From NCBI RefSeq assembly GCF_000744375.1, contig NZ_JQLU01000005.1, positions 2,341,496 through 2,405,495 on the forward strand: a stretch of DNA of 64,000 nucleotides, written 5' to 3'. Positions within the stretch are counted from its first letter, which is position 1. Every line of letters begins with the position of its first letter. Positions 48,520 through 57,586 of this stretch are shown piece after piece. The notes beneath the pieces are model-generated. The model was not told where the DNA came from, did not search any database, and was given only the letters and a program-made list of their open reading frames with translations. The translations under genes and the position numbers were made by a program. Source of the DNA: Carnobacterium gallinarum DSM 4847 (lineage in GTDB: Bacteria; Bacillota; Bacilli; Lactobacillales; Carnobacteriaceae).

Positions 48520-49166
48520 TGAATCGTATTTTTTTTACTAAAAAACATATATTTTTTTCAGCAGGTATTGTGCTGACATTATTGTTAGTTATTTTGGTTG
48601 GTTGGTTTCTAGCCATTGCTCCCAAAATAAGCCAACTATCGGTTACCAATGAGCGGTTTACAAAGCTAAGTGAAGAAGTAAAAAGTATTGGCACAGAATT
48701 TACGGACTTAAATAATAAGCCAACGTTAATTAAATCAGAAATCGTAAACGAGGCACCAATAATATCAAATGGTCTTGAATTAGAAAGCTATTTTAAAGAG
48801 ATAGAAGCAATCAGTCAAGATTCGTCTATTTCAATTAAAAATATTAAGTTTGAAAATTTACAAGTATTTCCAGAAGTACCTAATGCCGAAAAGCAGCTAC
48901 GAAAGAGTGTAGTAGGTTTTGATATTACTGGAAACAGCAGTCAAGAAATCATCAGATTTGTTGATCAGTTGGAGCAAGGAGAGCGTTTTGTTAACATTCA
49001 AAATGTGATCTATCGTGCTAGTGAAATGACTTCTGCTAATGGAGATTATGCCTATGCTGCCACTATTGTTGCTGACTTGTATTATTTATCGCAGTATGAA
49101 ACGGGAAAATCGATAGAGCCATTATTAGTTGAAGAAGCCTTGAGGTTAGAGGAGGAGAAACAATGA
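48519..49166 (+). CDS. pilO: Type IV pilus assembly protein PilO
   Basis: A 215-residue protein with one helix (about 12-32), a short coiled coil and an outer domain (PIISNGLELESYFKEIEAIS). Build and position after pilN identify it as PilO. Its end overlaps the adhesin gene by 4 bases (ATGA). No pilQ secretin exists, as expected without an outer membrane. Confidence 0.83.
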   Translation: MNRIFFTKKHIFFSAGIVLTLLLVILVGWFLAIAPKISQLSVTNERFTKLSEEVKSIGTEFTDLNNKPTLIKSEIVNEAPIISNGLELESYFKEIEAISQDSSISIKNIKFENLQVFPEVPNAEKQLRKSVVGFDITGNSSQEIIRFVDQLEQGERFVNIQNVIYRASEMTSANGDYAYAATIVADLYYLSQYETGKSIEPLLVEEALRLEEEKQ

Positions 49167-52100
49167 TAAGGAAGTGGCAAGCCAGTATTCTAGTTGTTGT
49201 AGTGTTGATTAGTAGCATGGTAGCTATTTATGTTCAAAAAATACGAAAAGATTCGTTGCTTGAAGCAGCAACGATTGTAGTGGAAGGTGATTTCAAATTA
49301 AATATTTCAAATGTTTGGGATAAAATCGCAGAAAAACCTGCTGTAACTCTTGATTGGGAAAACATTGATAATTTAACACAAAAAGGGTATCGAATGTACC
49401 AATCAGAAGACAGTGGCAGTACATGGGAAGTCCGTTCATTAAATTACGGCAAGCAGGTAAAAGTGTTAAATGTGTATCCAGATATAGAGGAATCAAATAC
49501 ATTTAAATCATGGATGGATAGCTTAAATTTGACGACAAATGATGGAGACAAGTTGATCGATGTGATTCCAGTAAAGTATAGTGATTTTAACAATAATTCG
49601 TTAAATTATTTGCAGGATGATCAAGGAAATTGGAAATATGATGTTTTAATGTTTGGTTCATGGGATTATAATAATCATAGGACTTTGAATGAAGAGTCAG
49701 CGGGGTATGTTATGGACTTTATAAATGACGGTAGAGGGGCTCTATTCGGTCATGATACATTAGCTGGTCCCTGGGACCTTTACGAGCATAACAAATACAT
49801 GAGACCTTTTGCTGAAAAGTTAGGTGTAACCTTCGGATGGTCGGAAACAGTGTCCAGTGGGTCAGAAAAAATTAAATTAATCAATAATGGATACCTTATG
49901 AAGTACCCGTTTGAAATGGAAAATGATGTAGAACTAGAAATACCTGCGTCCCACTCTCTTGAACCACAAATTAAAAATGTTGGTGAGGTATGGTTTGAAT
50001 TAATAGACCTTTCTTTTTTTGAAACGACCGTTTTTGATGATGGCATAAATAGGGGTGCATGGTATTTAAAAACGAATGAAAATATTGCTATGATACAAAC
50101 AGGTCATAGTGACGGACAATCTACTATGGAAGAAAGAAAAATCATTGCGAATACCTTGTATAACTTAGCTCAAATTTCAATCGAATCCTATGCAACGGAT
50201 CAGTCCGTTCAAGACAATGTAGCACCTGAAAAAGCGAAATTAGAAAAGAAAAATGGAACATTCTATGATTTTTCTGTTAATGTTGAAAGTATCGATCTAG
50301 GTAAAAACTATCAATGGTATGTAGAAGCAGATACGAAAGACACAGGTTTATTAAAATCCGACACTATGAAAGAAACCATTACCAGCAACGTTGCCGGCTA
50401 TTTCTATCGAATGGATGAATCGGAAAGCTCTAATTTAGCTAAAGAAGTAGAGGGTTTCAAAGATGGATATGGTAGAATTCCCAAAGATAAATACGATTTA
50501 TATGTTGCACCTACAGATAGTACTGAATCCGATTATTCAACAGCATCTGAAATTAAAGGCTTGAATGGCGATAAAGATGCTAATAAATATATCCATGTAG
50601 TATCTGTTGATCGCTCAAATAATGTTAGCGAAGTAAGCAGCATAAAAGTTAGCGATCTTATAGAGGATGGGGACTTTAAACTCTCAGCTAAAAATGCTTG
50701 GGATAAAGATGCTGAAAAAAGTTACGCTGATTTAAAATGGGATGAAGTGCAAAATTTAAGTCAAAAAGGATATCAGTTGTTTCAATCAGAAGATGAAGGT
50801 CAGAACTGGGTTGTTAAGCCTCTTAATTATGGCAAGCAGGTAAAAGTGTTAAATGTGTATCCAGATATAGAGGAATCAAATACATTTAAATCATGGATGG
50901 ATAGCTTAAATTTGACGACAAATGATGGAGATAAGTTGATTGATGTGATTCCAGTAAAGTATAGTGATTTTGACAATAATTCGTTAAATTATTTGCAAGA
51001 TGATCAAGGAAATTGGAAATATGATGTTTTAATGTTTGGTTCATGGGATAGCAATAATGGTATGACTTTGAATGAAGAGTCAGCAGGGTATGTTATGGAC
51101 TTTATAAATGACGGTAGAGGGGCTTTATTCGGTCATGATACAATAGTTGGTTATGATCCAGAGGATCCATATTACAAGAAGAACATAAACATGAAGCCTT
51201 TTGCTGAAAAGTTAGGTATAACTTACGGATTTAACAATCCGGCAACGGTGATTGTGTCAGAAAAAATTAAATTAATCAATAATGGATATCTTATGAAGTA
51301 TCCGTTTGAAATGGAAAATGATGTAGAACTAGAAATACCTCCGTCCCACCCTAATGAACCACAAATTAAAGAAGTTGGTGATGTTTGGTTTGAATTTATA
51401 AGTCCTACAATTTATGATGATGGAACATATCGTGGAGGGTGGTATTTAAGAACGAATGAAAATATTGCCATGATACAAACAGGTCATAGTAACGGACAAT
51501 CTACTATGGAAGAAAGAAAAATCATTGCGAATACCTTGTATAATTTAGCTCAAATTTCTATTGATGAAGGGGCTAAAGAACAAACGGTAGTAGATGACGT
51601 TCAATCAGAGGCACCAAAAATTGAGTATAATAGTGGTACTTTTGAAAACTTCTCTCTTAATTTGAATTCAATTGACCATGGAAAACCGTATCAATGGTAT
51701 ATTGAAGCCAATACCAAAAATAGTGGTGTTTTACGATCAAATATCGCCAAAGAAGAGATAAAAAGCAACATCGCTGGCTATTTTTACAGAATTGACTCAT
51801 CTGAAACTTCTGATTTAAGCAAAGAGGTTGAATCTTTTAAAAATTCTTACGGAAGAATCCCAAAAGATAAATACGATGCTTATGTTGCACCACACAATAG
51901 TGATGCTGTAGCGTATGAAACGAAGACAGAAGTAACTGGTTTAAATGGTGCTGAGGATGCTAATAAATATATTCATGTGGTAGCCGTTGATCGAGCAAAC
52001 AATGTCAGTGATGTTAGCAGTATGCAAATCAGTGAATTGATGATGGAATTTCAAATTACAGAAACGTATCAAGATGAATTTAACAATTCACTGAAACCAG

Positions 52101-52906
52101 ATACCAAAGTGTTGATTAATAAAAATGAAAACTACGTGAATGCTTTTCCTGATATCGTACCGTATAGCAAATATGGTTATCAAATTGATCAATCAGATAT
52201 TATTGAGATAGATAACATCGAATCGGGTAATGCAACTATCTCCAATGTAATTAAAAATTATACAATGAAATATATATACACTAAACCTATCAATCTACAT
52301 GTAAGACAAGTTATCACTTCAGAGAGTGGTAATATAGCAGTCCCTGAAAAAGGAAAAGTAGAAGTATGGACGATGAAGGATGAGTCAACAAATGATATTT
52401 TGACGAAAACGAATTACGACATCAAGTCTGGACTTGGGGATATAGGATTTTCCAATATAGAATTTGATAAAACATTTGGCTACAACTTTTTATATTTAAA
52501 ACCGCATGAGCCTAGTTTCTATTTATATGACGGTGTAGTCATAACAAAAGAAAATATCCCTCATAACAGTGCGGATAAAATTAATGCCTATCCTTCGTTA
52601 GCTCTTTCTAAGGGAAATGAATATTGGATAACGATCTATTTGAAGTCAACAATTACTGCAGATGTGTATTTGAATGTGGTCAATAATCGATTAAATGTAT
52701 ATTACTCTAATATAGATCATTTTACAGTTTATATTGATGGAGAAGAGTATAAAGATTTTACAGTAACAGATAAACCAACAGTTGAATCAATGGTTCTAGA
52801 CATTCCAGTAAGTGAAATTCGTAATAAAGTATCTGTAAAGTATACGAGTTCAGATGGTGAAGTAATGAGAGCATATTGGAATAACACATGGGATTTTGTT
52901 GATTAA
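49163..52906 (+). CDS. Giant DUF5057 protein with duplicated module, probable pilus-linked adhesin
   Basis: A 1247-residue protein with a single N-terminal helix (about 6-24) and no cleavage motif. Two modules of 461 residues follow (about 40-500 and 501-961). Each has a fibronectin-like start, a DUF5057 domain (VKVLNVYPDIEES, YDVLMFGSWD, GRGALFGHDT, TNENIAMIQTGHS) and a second beta domain (KDKYD-YVAP, NKYIHVV-VDR). The last 285 residues are unique and beta-rich, partly MucBP-like (IVPYSKYGYQIDQS). It is translationally coupled to pilO and ends the operon. No LPXTG motif. It could sit on the pilus or in the membrane as an adhesin. Confidence 0.82.
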   Translation: MIRKWQASILVVVVLISSMVAIYVQKIRKDSLLEAATIVVEGDFKLNISNVWDKIAEKPAVTLDWENIDNLTQKGYRMYQSEDSGSTWEVRSLNYGKQVKVLNVYPDIEESNTFKSWMDSLNLTTNDGDKLIDVIPVKYSDFNNNSLNYLQDDQGNWKYDVLMFGSWDYNNHRTLNEESAGYVMDFINDGRGALFGHDTLAGPWDLYEHNKYMRPFAEKLGVTFGWSETVSSGSEKIKLINNGYLMKYPFEMENDVELEIPASHSLEPQIKNVGEVWFELIDLSFFETTVFDDGINRGAWYLKTNENIAMIQTGHSDGQSTMEERKIIANTLYNLAQISIESYATDQSVQDNVAPEKAKLEKKNGTFYDFSVNVESIDLGKNYQWYVEADTKDTGLLKSDTMKETITSNVAGYFYRMDESESSNLAKEVEGFKDGYGRIPKDKYDLYVAPTDSTESDYSTASEIKGLNGDKDANKYIHVVSVDRSNNVSEVSSIKVSDLIEDGDFKLSAKNAWDKDAEKSYADLKWDEVQNLSQKGYQLFQSEDEGQNWVVKPLNYGKQVKVLNVYPDIEESNTFKSWMDSLNLTTNDGDKLIDVIPVKYSDFDNNSLNYLQDDQGNWKYDVLMFGSWDSNNGMTLNEESAGYVMDFINDGRGALFGHDTIVGYDPEDPYYKKNINMKPFAEKLGITYGFNNPATVIVSEKIKLINNGYLMKYPFEMENDVELEIPPSHPNEPQIKEVGDVWFEFISPTIYDDGTYRGGWYLRTNENIAMIQTGHSNGQSTMEERKIIANTLYNLAQISIDEGAKEQTVVDDVQSEAPKIEYNSGTFENFSLNLNSIDHGKPYQWYIEANTKNSGVLRSNIAKEEIKSNIAGYFYRIDSSETSDLSKEVESFKNSYGRIPKDKYDAYVAPHNSDAVAYETKTEVTGLNGAEDANKYIHVVAVDRANNVSDVSSMQISELMMEFQITETYQDEFNNSLKPDTKVLINKNENYVNAFPDIVPYSKYGYQIDQSDIIEIDNIESGNATISNVIKNYTMKYIYTKPINLHVRQVITSESGNIAVPEKGKVEVWTMKDESTNDILTKTNYDIKSGLGDIGFSNIEFDKTFGYNFLYLKPHEPSFYLYDGVVITKENIPHNSADKINAYPSLALSKGNEYWITIYLKSTITADVYLNVVNNRLNVYYSNIDHFTVYIDGEEYKDFTVTDKPTVESMVLDIPVSEIRNKVSVKYTSSDGEVMRAYWNNTWDFVD
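49280..52045 (+). repeat. Two tandem modules of 1383 bp within the adhesin gene
   Basis: Module 1 (49280-50662) and module 2 (50663-52045) align without net gaps at their anchors. From 49451/50834 onward about 300 bp are almost identical at DNA level, and other parts have diverged. This points to an old duplication with later local gene conversion. Confidence 0.85.
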
Positions 52907-52974
52907 AATAATTAGTCAAAGATTCTAGGACATAACTAATCTATTGGTTAAAAAACTATCTGAATTCAAATGAA

Positions 52975-53022
52975 AAATCCCATGAAATAAGCATTGTAAA
53001 AAATGTTTTTCATGGGACTTTT
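52975..53022 (+). terminator. Terminator of the pilus operon
   Basis: AATCCCATGAAA pairs with TTTCATGGGA across a long loop, followed by CTTTTA. Confidence 0.75.
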
Positions 53023-53144
53023 ACTATTTAGAGACTTGTGTTCTAAGTTCTTTATTTTTTACATTTAAAGTCAGATCGTTTTAAATTGTGTCTACGGACT
53101 TAAAATAAGTTTGTTCAATATAATAGATATTTAAATGAAATATT

Positions 53145-53172
53145 TTGTTTTTCTGATTAAACACGGTATAAT
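53145..53172 (+). promoter_or_regulatory. Promoter of the two-component operon
   Basis: TTGTTT (53145-53150), 16-bp spacer, consensus TATAAT (53167-53172). The leader to the ATG is about 135 bases. Confidence 0.65.
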
Positions 53173-53313
53173 GTCAGTGTATTTGTTCATTAAAACACAG
53201 ATTTGAAGTGAAATTTAATATTATAAAATTTTTCATTCTATTTAAATTAATAATATATTCGAAAACAATAGATATTTGATTACCCATAATTAAATGGAGA
53301 GGAATGATTTAAT

Positions 53314-54039
53314 ATGAATTTAAAGATTGCCATATGTGATGATGATAAAATAATATGCTCTCATATTGAAAGTATGATCCTGCAATATGCAAAAAGTTCT
53401 TCATTTACTGCAACAGTAAGTGTTTTTTTCGATGGTCATATGTTGATGGAGGATATACGGAGCGGACGAGGTGATTACGATTTAATTTACCTTGACATAG
53501 AAATGAATGAAGTCAATGGGGTTGAGGTCGGTCTTTCTCTCAGAGGTGAATTAAGAGATCATAAAATTCAAATTATTTATGTTTCTGGGACAGGGCAGTA
53601 CGACCGACAATTATTTGATGTTCAGCCTCTACTGTTTATTTCAAAACCGATAGAAGAGAACCTGATAGGGCGTTCCTTAGATTTAGCAATAGAAAAATTA
53701 GAACTAGTACCTAAGTTATATCATTATAAAAAACGAAAAGAGCATTTTAGTTATCGAATGGAAGAAATTTTATATTTTGAAAATAGTGGTCGAAAGGTGA
53801 ACATCATTACAGTTGACGGAAGAGATTCTTTTGTTGACAATATTAGAGACGTAGCAAAAGAAGTAATGCCTTTTGGATTTATCAAAATTAGCCAGTCTAT
53901 TATTGTTAACTATCTTTTTGTAAGTAAATATTCTCGTGAAGAGATTATCTTGTTAAACAAAGAAATAATAGCTATCCCAAAAAACAAAAGGAATGAAGTA
54001 AAAGAACAATTTTTAAGAGAAAGTGATCGGCATCAATAA
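53314..54039 (+). CDS. LytTR-family response regulator (AgrA/ComE type)
   Basis: A 241-residue regulator. The receiver domain (1-120) has the acidic pair in AICDDDK, the phospho-acceptor Asp in LIYLDIEMNE and the Lys in LFISKPIEE. The LytTR domain (135-235) has EILYFENSGRKVNIIT and FIKISQSIIVNYLFV. Such regulators control bacteriocins, competence and surface traits with a peptide-sensing kinase. The kinase gene follows 62 bp later but is split by an IS. Pilus and nearby surface genes are obvious candidate targets; this is inference. Confidence 0.92.
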   Translation: MNLKIAICDDDKIICSHIESMILQYAKSSSFTATVSVFFDGHMLMEDIRSGRGDYDLIYLDIEMNEVNGVEVGLSLRGELRDHKIQIIYVSGTGQYDRQLFDVQPLLFISKPIEENLIGRSLDLAIEKLELVPKLYHYKKRKEHFSYRMEEILYFENSGRKVNIITVDGRDSFVDNIRDVAKEVMPFGFIKISQSIIVNYLFVSKYSREEIILLNKEIIAIPKNKRNEVKEQFLRESDRHQ

Positions 54040-54206
54040 AAATAGTTGCTTATTAAAATTGGCTTTAATTCTTGTGATTTTTAGAAAGGAAAATAAACCT
54101 CATGTTTAATTTACAAACTTTTTTCATTCATATTTATGAAAGTGGATTGCAATATTTATTAATATATTATCTCTTCTCTCAATACAAAGTAACTGTATTG
54201 AGAACA

Positions 54207-55530
54207 GATAAAGTCCATATAATTGTGTAAAAGTTAAAAGGCCATGTAACAGCCCTTTTACGGTACAATGTTTTTAACCATTAAAAACATACCCAGGAGG
54301 ACTTTACATGACCCAAGTACATTTTACACTGAACAACGAAGAGGTTCAAAGTATTATTGAACATTCCGTTAAAGATGATGTGTCTAAAAATATTTTAACG
54401 ACAGTTTTCAATCAGTTGATGGAAAACCAACGAACAGAATACATTAAAGCTGATGACTATGAACGATCTGAAAGTCGTCAGAGTCAACGAAATGGCTACT
54501 ACGAGCGTGACTTTACGACTCGCGTTGGTACACTTGAATTAAGAGTACCTAGAACACGTGATGGTGAGTTTTCACCGACGGTGTTTGAGCGGTATCAGCG
54601 AAATGAAAAGGCGCTGCTTGCTTCAATGCTTGAGATGTATGTTTCAGGCGTTTCAACACGTAAAGTCTCTAAGATTGTTGAGGAGTTATGTGGTAAATCA
54701 GTTTCTAAGTCCTTTGTTTCTAGTCTGACTGAACAGTTAGACCCTCTGGTCAATGAATGGCAAAATCGATCGCTTTCAGATATAAACTATCCTTACTTGA
54801 TGACTGATGTCCTGTACATAAAGATTAGAGAAGATAATCGAGTACTTTCTAAGAGTTGTCACATTGCGATTGGAATAACCAAAGATGGCGATCGTGAAAT
54901 TATTGGCTTCATGATTCAAAATGAAGAGAGTGATAACACATGGTCTAACTTCTTTGAATACTTAAAAGAAAGAGGATTACAAGGTGTAGAACTCGTTATT
55001 TCTGACGCTCATAAAGGCTTAGTATCTGCGATTCGTAAATCCTTTACCAACGCAAGTTGGCAGAGATGCCAAGTTCACTTCTTAAGAAATATCTTTACAA
55101 CAATTCCTAAGAAGAATTCTAAACCTTTTAGAGAAGCTGTAAAAGCTATCTTCAAGTTTACGGATATTAATTTAGCACGAGAAGCTAAAAATCGTCTGGT
55201 TGAAGAATACTACGACCAAAAGAAATACACAAAAGCTTACGAGACCTTAGATAATGGCTTCGAAGATGCCTTTCAATATACTGTCCTAGGTAACTCCCAC
55301 AATCGACTAAAAAGTACCAATCTTCTTGAACGATTAAACCAAGAGGTTCGCAGAAGAGAAAAGATCATTCGAATCTTTCCAAATCATGCTTCAGCCAATC
55401 GATTGATTGGGGCAGTTCTTATGGACCTGCATGAAGAATGGATTAGTTCTACAAGAAAGTATATAAATTTTAGCAAGTAAGAAACAATAGAAACGTTGTA
55501 TAGTATTTTACACAGGATTATGGACTTGAC
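54207..55530 (+). mobile_element. IS256-family insertion sequence, copy B
   Basis: A 1324-bp element flanked by the 9-bp direct repeat TTGAGAACA (54198-54206 and 55531-55539), the expected size for this family. Ends are GATAAAGTCCATA on the left and TATGGACTTGAC on the right. The clean duplication shows a recent insertion without later rearrangement here. Confidence 0.95.
54308..55480 (+). CDS. IS256-family (Mutator-type) transposase
   Basis: A 390-residue transposase identical in sequence to that of copy A, with the same DDE residues and AGGAGGAC start site. It reads in the same direction as the interrupted kinase gene, so read-through could produce some downstream mRNA. Confidence 0.95.
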   Translation: MTQVHFTLNNEEVQSIIEHSVKDDVSKNILTTVFNQLMENQRTEYIKADDYERSESRQSQRNGYYERDFTTRVGTLELRVPRTRDGEFSPTVFERYQRNEKALLASMLEMYVSGVSTRKVSKIVEELCGKSVSKSFVSSLTEQLDPLVNEWQNRSLSDINYPYLMTDVLYIKIREDNRVLSKSCHIAIGITKDGDREIIGFMIQNEESDNTWSNFFEYLKERGLQGVELVISDAHKGLVSAIRKSFTNASWQRCQVHFLRNIFTTIPKKNSKPFREAVKAIFKFTDINLAREAKNRLVEEYYDQKKYTKAYETLDNGFEDAFQYTVLGNSHNRLKSTNLLERLNQEVRRREKIIRIFPNHASANRLIGAVLMDLHEEWISSTRKYINFSK

Positions 55531-56745
55531 TTGAGAACATCAAAAAATAAGCTCGTTTATATTTTGATTGTAGTGATTTTCATCCAGGCTTTTCTCAGTT
55601 CATTTGAATACTTTTGGATTAATGTTGTCGTTTCTACAACACTATGTTTAATTGTTTCATTCTTCTTTTTTTCAAAGTGGAAAGACGTTTTAATGTCTTC
55701 AATTATAGCCATAGCTGTTATTAATATTGGTGAAGGAATGGCTTCAATGCTATTGATGAGTACGTCAGCTAGTAAACAAGATATGACAAATCTTATGTCG
55801 GACGCATTAAATACAATATTAGTTTTCACTATAGCTCGTTTAATTAGTTTAGCACTTATACTGGTTATTTTGAGATTTAGAAGAGAGAATATAGGAAAGA
55901 ATATCTTACCGCCCATATTTTGGGCAACTTTTCTATTTATTACTATGAAGGATGCTTTATGGATTTTACTTTTAACAGATTCCTATACTGAATTATCGTT
56001 TTACTACTGGGCAGCAGTTATTCCCTTACTACCAGTTTCATATATTCTAATTTTTTTAACACGAAGAGCCATAGGAAAGATGATCAGCATTCAAGTGGAT
56101 AGTAAATTGTTAGATGAAAAAAATAAATATTATAAACAACAGCTTTTTACAATGAAACAAGTGCTTGAATCACAAAAAACGGTTCGCCATGATCTGAATA
56201 ATAAGTTATCACCTCTCGTTTATTTAGCTGAAAATGGCAGATCTGATGAATTGATTCAGCAAGTAAAAAAACTTAGCAGTCTAAGTATGTTGGAGGAAAT
56301 ATATGCTGAATCAGGAAATATCACCATTGATTATGTCATTAATCTAAAACTACAAGATTTAGAAAATATAGGGATCGGCATTACCTGCGAAATAAATGTA
56401 CCAAAGGATATTGATATTGCACCGTTTGATTTATCAACAATCTTAGGGAATTTAATTGACAATGCTATTGAAGCAGTAAATCATGTAAAGGATAAAAAAT
56501 GGATTGCAATTCAAATAAGTTATCAGATTGGTTTTCTCATCATCAAAATAGCCAATTCTTTTGATGGCACTATATATTTGGAAAATGAACGAATTATATC
56601 TAGAAAAAAGGAAACTGAAAATCATGGTTTTGGATTGAATAGTATACAAAAAATTTCTCAAGACTATAATGGTGAAATGCGTGTTGAGCATGAAGATAAA
56701 CAATTTGAAGTTACTGTAAAATTAGTGGTGTAGTTTTTAACACAT

Positions 56746-56777
56746 GAGGCGTTCCTACTTTAAGGACGTCTTTTTTT
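56746..56777 (+). terminator. Terminator after the kinase gene
   Basis: GGCGTTCCT pairs with AGGACGTC with one bulge, followed by seven T. Confidence 0.75.
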
Positions 56778-57586
56778 ATTTCTTAATTATATATATAATA
56801 TCTCGTAATGACGGTACTTAATTTTAAATAATAGGATAAAAAACTATTTAGTGCGAATTTGAATGAAAAGAAGTAATGTATTCCATAAGCATTATATCCA
56901 ATAATGGGATATTCAATAGGATATGTATCATACCAGATAACATTAATCAAGATTCCATTAAATCTTATCTTGCAATATCTTTATATATACGAGAGGAGGC
57001 TGTTGAAATTCTAACCAAAAAAGAAGTTTATGTGCTGGATAATAAAATTAATGAGACATGAGTATTCACTAATTAGCGCATAGATGAATACTGGTTAGAT
57101 GTGACTGAGTATTTCTTAGAAATTGCGTAAGAAAAATTAACTCTAAATTCTAAAATTATAGCAGCAATGGACACAGGGGAAAAAGATATAGAAAATATTT
57201 TTAGTATATATCATCCAAAAGCCAAAGTCTTTGTAGCTAATTTTAAAGATTGCTAGTTAATGAACTCGAGGAAAAGACAAAAGATACAGAACGATTATAA
57301 ACTAATTTTAGTCCATTATATTGCACATGAAAATATTCAATATATAAATGGTGATTTGTTATGTATATCATGCTATCATTTTTTTATTTACAGAAGTTTA
57401 CATAAAGATATTACGTCTAGAGGGGTCGAATAAGACGCTTTGTCGCAGAAGAGGGGGGGGAAGAGTATACTTATTTTAAATACGAAGAACTTAAGATTGG
57501 TGAGTATAGATGTGTAAAGTAACCATTTATTAAATTTACAATTTTTAAGCGTGAAGCTATTAATGAATTTGAAAAGGAGAGAAAAA
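56778..57586. pseudogene. Gene-relic region upstream of the surface protein
   Basis: This stretch of about 800 bp has no intact gene. A weak 61-codon frame begins at 56876 (MYSISIISNNGIFNRICIIP). Further on, one frame reads LTLNSKIIAAMDTGEKDIEN and FSIYHPKAKVFVANFKDC before a stop, and neighbouring frames continue it (VNELEEKTKDTERL). The end reads RRFVAEEGGEEYTYFKYEEL then KIGEYRCVK and a stop (about 57433-57519). This looks like one or two decayed genes with frameshifts. No family was recognised. Confidence 0.5.
57409..57504. repeat. Diverged repeat, copy 2 (upstream of surface protein)
   Basis: This is the counterpart of 33543-33667, sharing several blocks in the same order. It lies about 80 bp before the surface protein gene and covers the tail of the gene relic described above. 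Confidence 0.6.

Larger units (their letters stand above)
52907..53313. other. Gap between pilus operon and response regulator
   Basis: These 407 bp hold the pilus-operon terminator and a rightward promoter for the regulator. I found no small pheromone gene in it. Confidence 0.6.
54102..56733 (+). pseudogene. Sensor histidine kinase (AgrC/ComD type) split by IS copy B
   Basis: Codons 1-35 lie at 54102-54206 behind AGAAAGGAAA. The frame resumes at 55531 after the IS, and removing one copy of the 9-bp duplication TTGAGAACA joins both parts in frame, giving about 432 residues. The intact protein would have six or so membrane helices, a dimerisation His in VRHDLNNKLSP, an N box NLIDNAIEAV and a G box NHGFGLNSIQ, as in GHKL peptide-sensing kinases. 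The 3' part (55531-56733) could restart at TTG 55531 but has only a poor ribosome site and lacks the first helix. Confidence 0.9.

Noticed and set aside
41392..49166. Reading the locus as a competence (comG) pseudopilus
   Set aside because: A PilT-type ATPase, PilM, PilN, PilO and a large PilX-like protein are present, and they are not part of comG operons.
53181..53313. Search for a pheromone peptide gene beside the two-component pair
   Set aside because: No short frame with a ribosome site and a double-glycine or Agr-type pattern was found.
31915..55530. Inversion between the two IS copies already fixed in this sequence
   Set aside because: Copy B has matching 9-bp flanks, which a single recombination between the copies would have separated.
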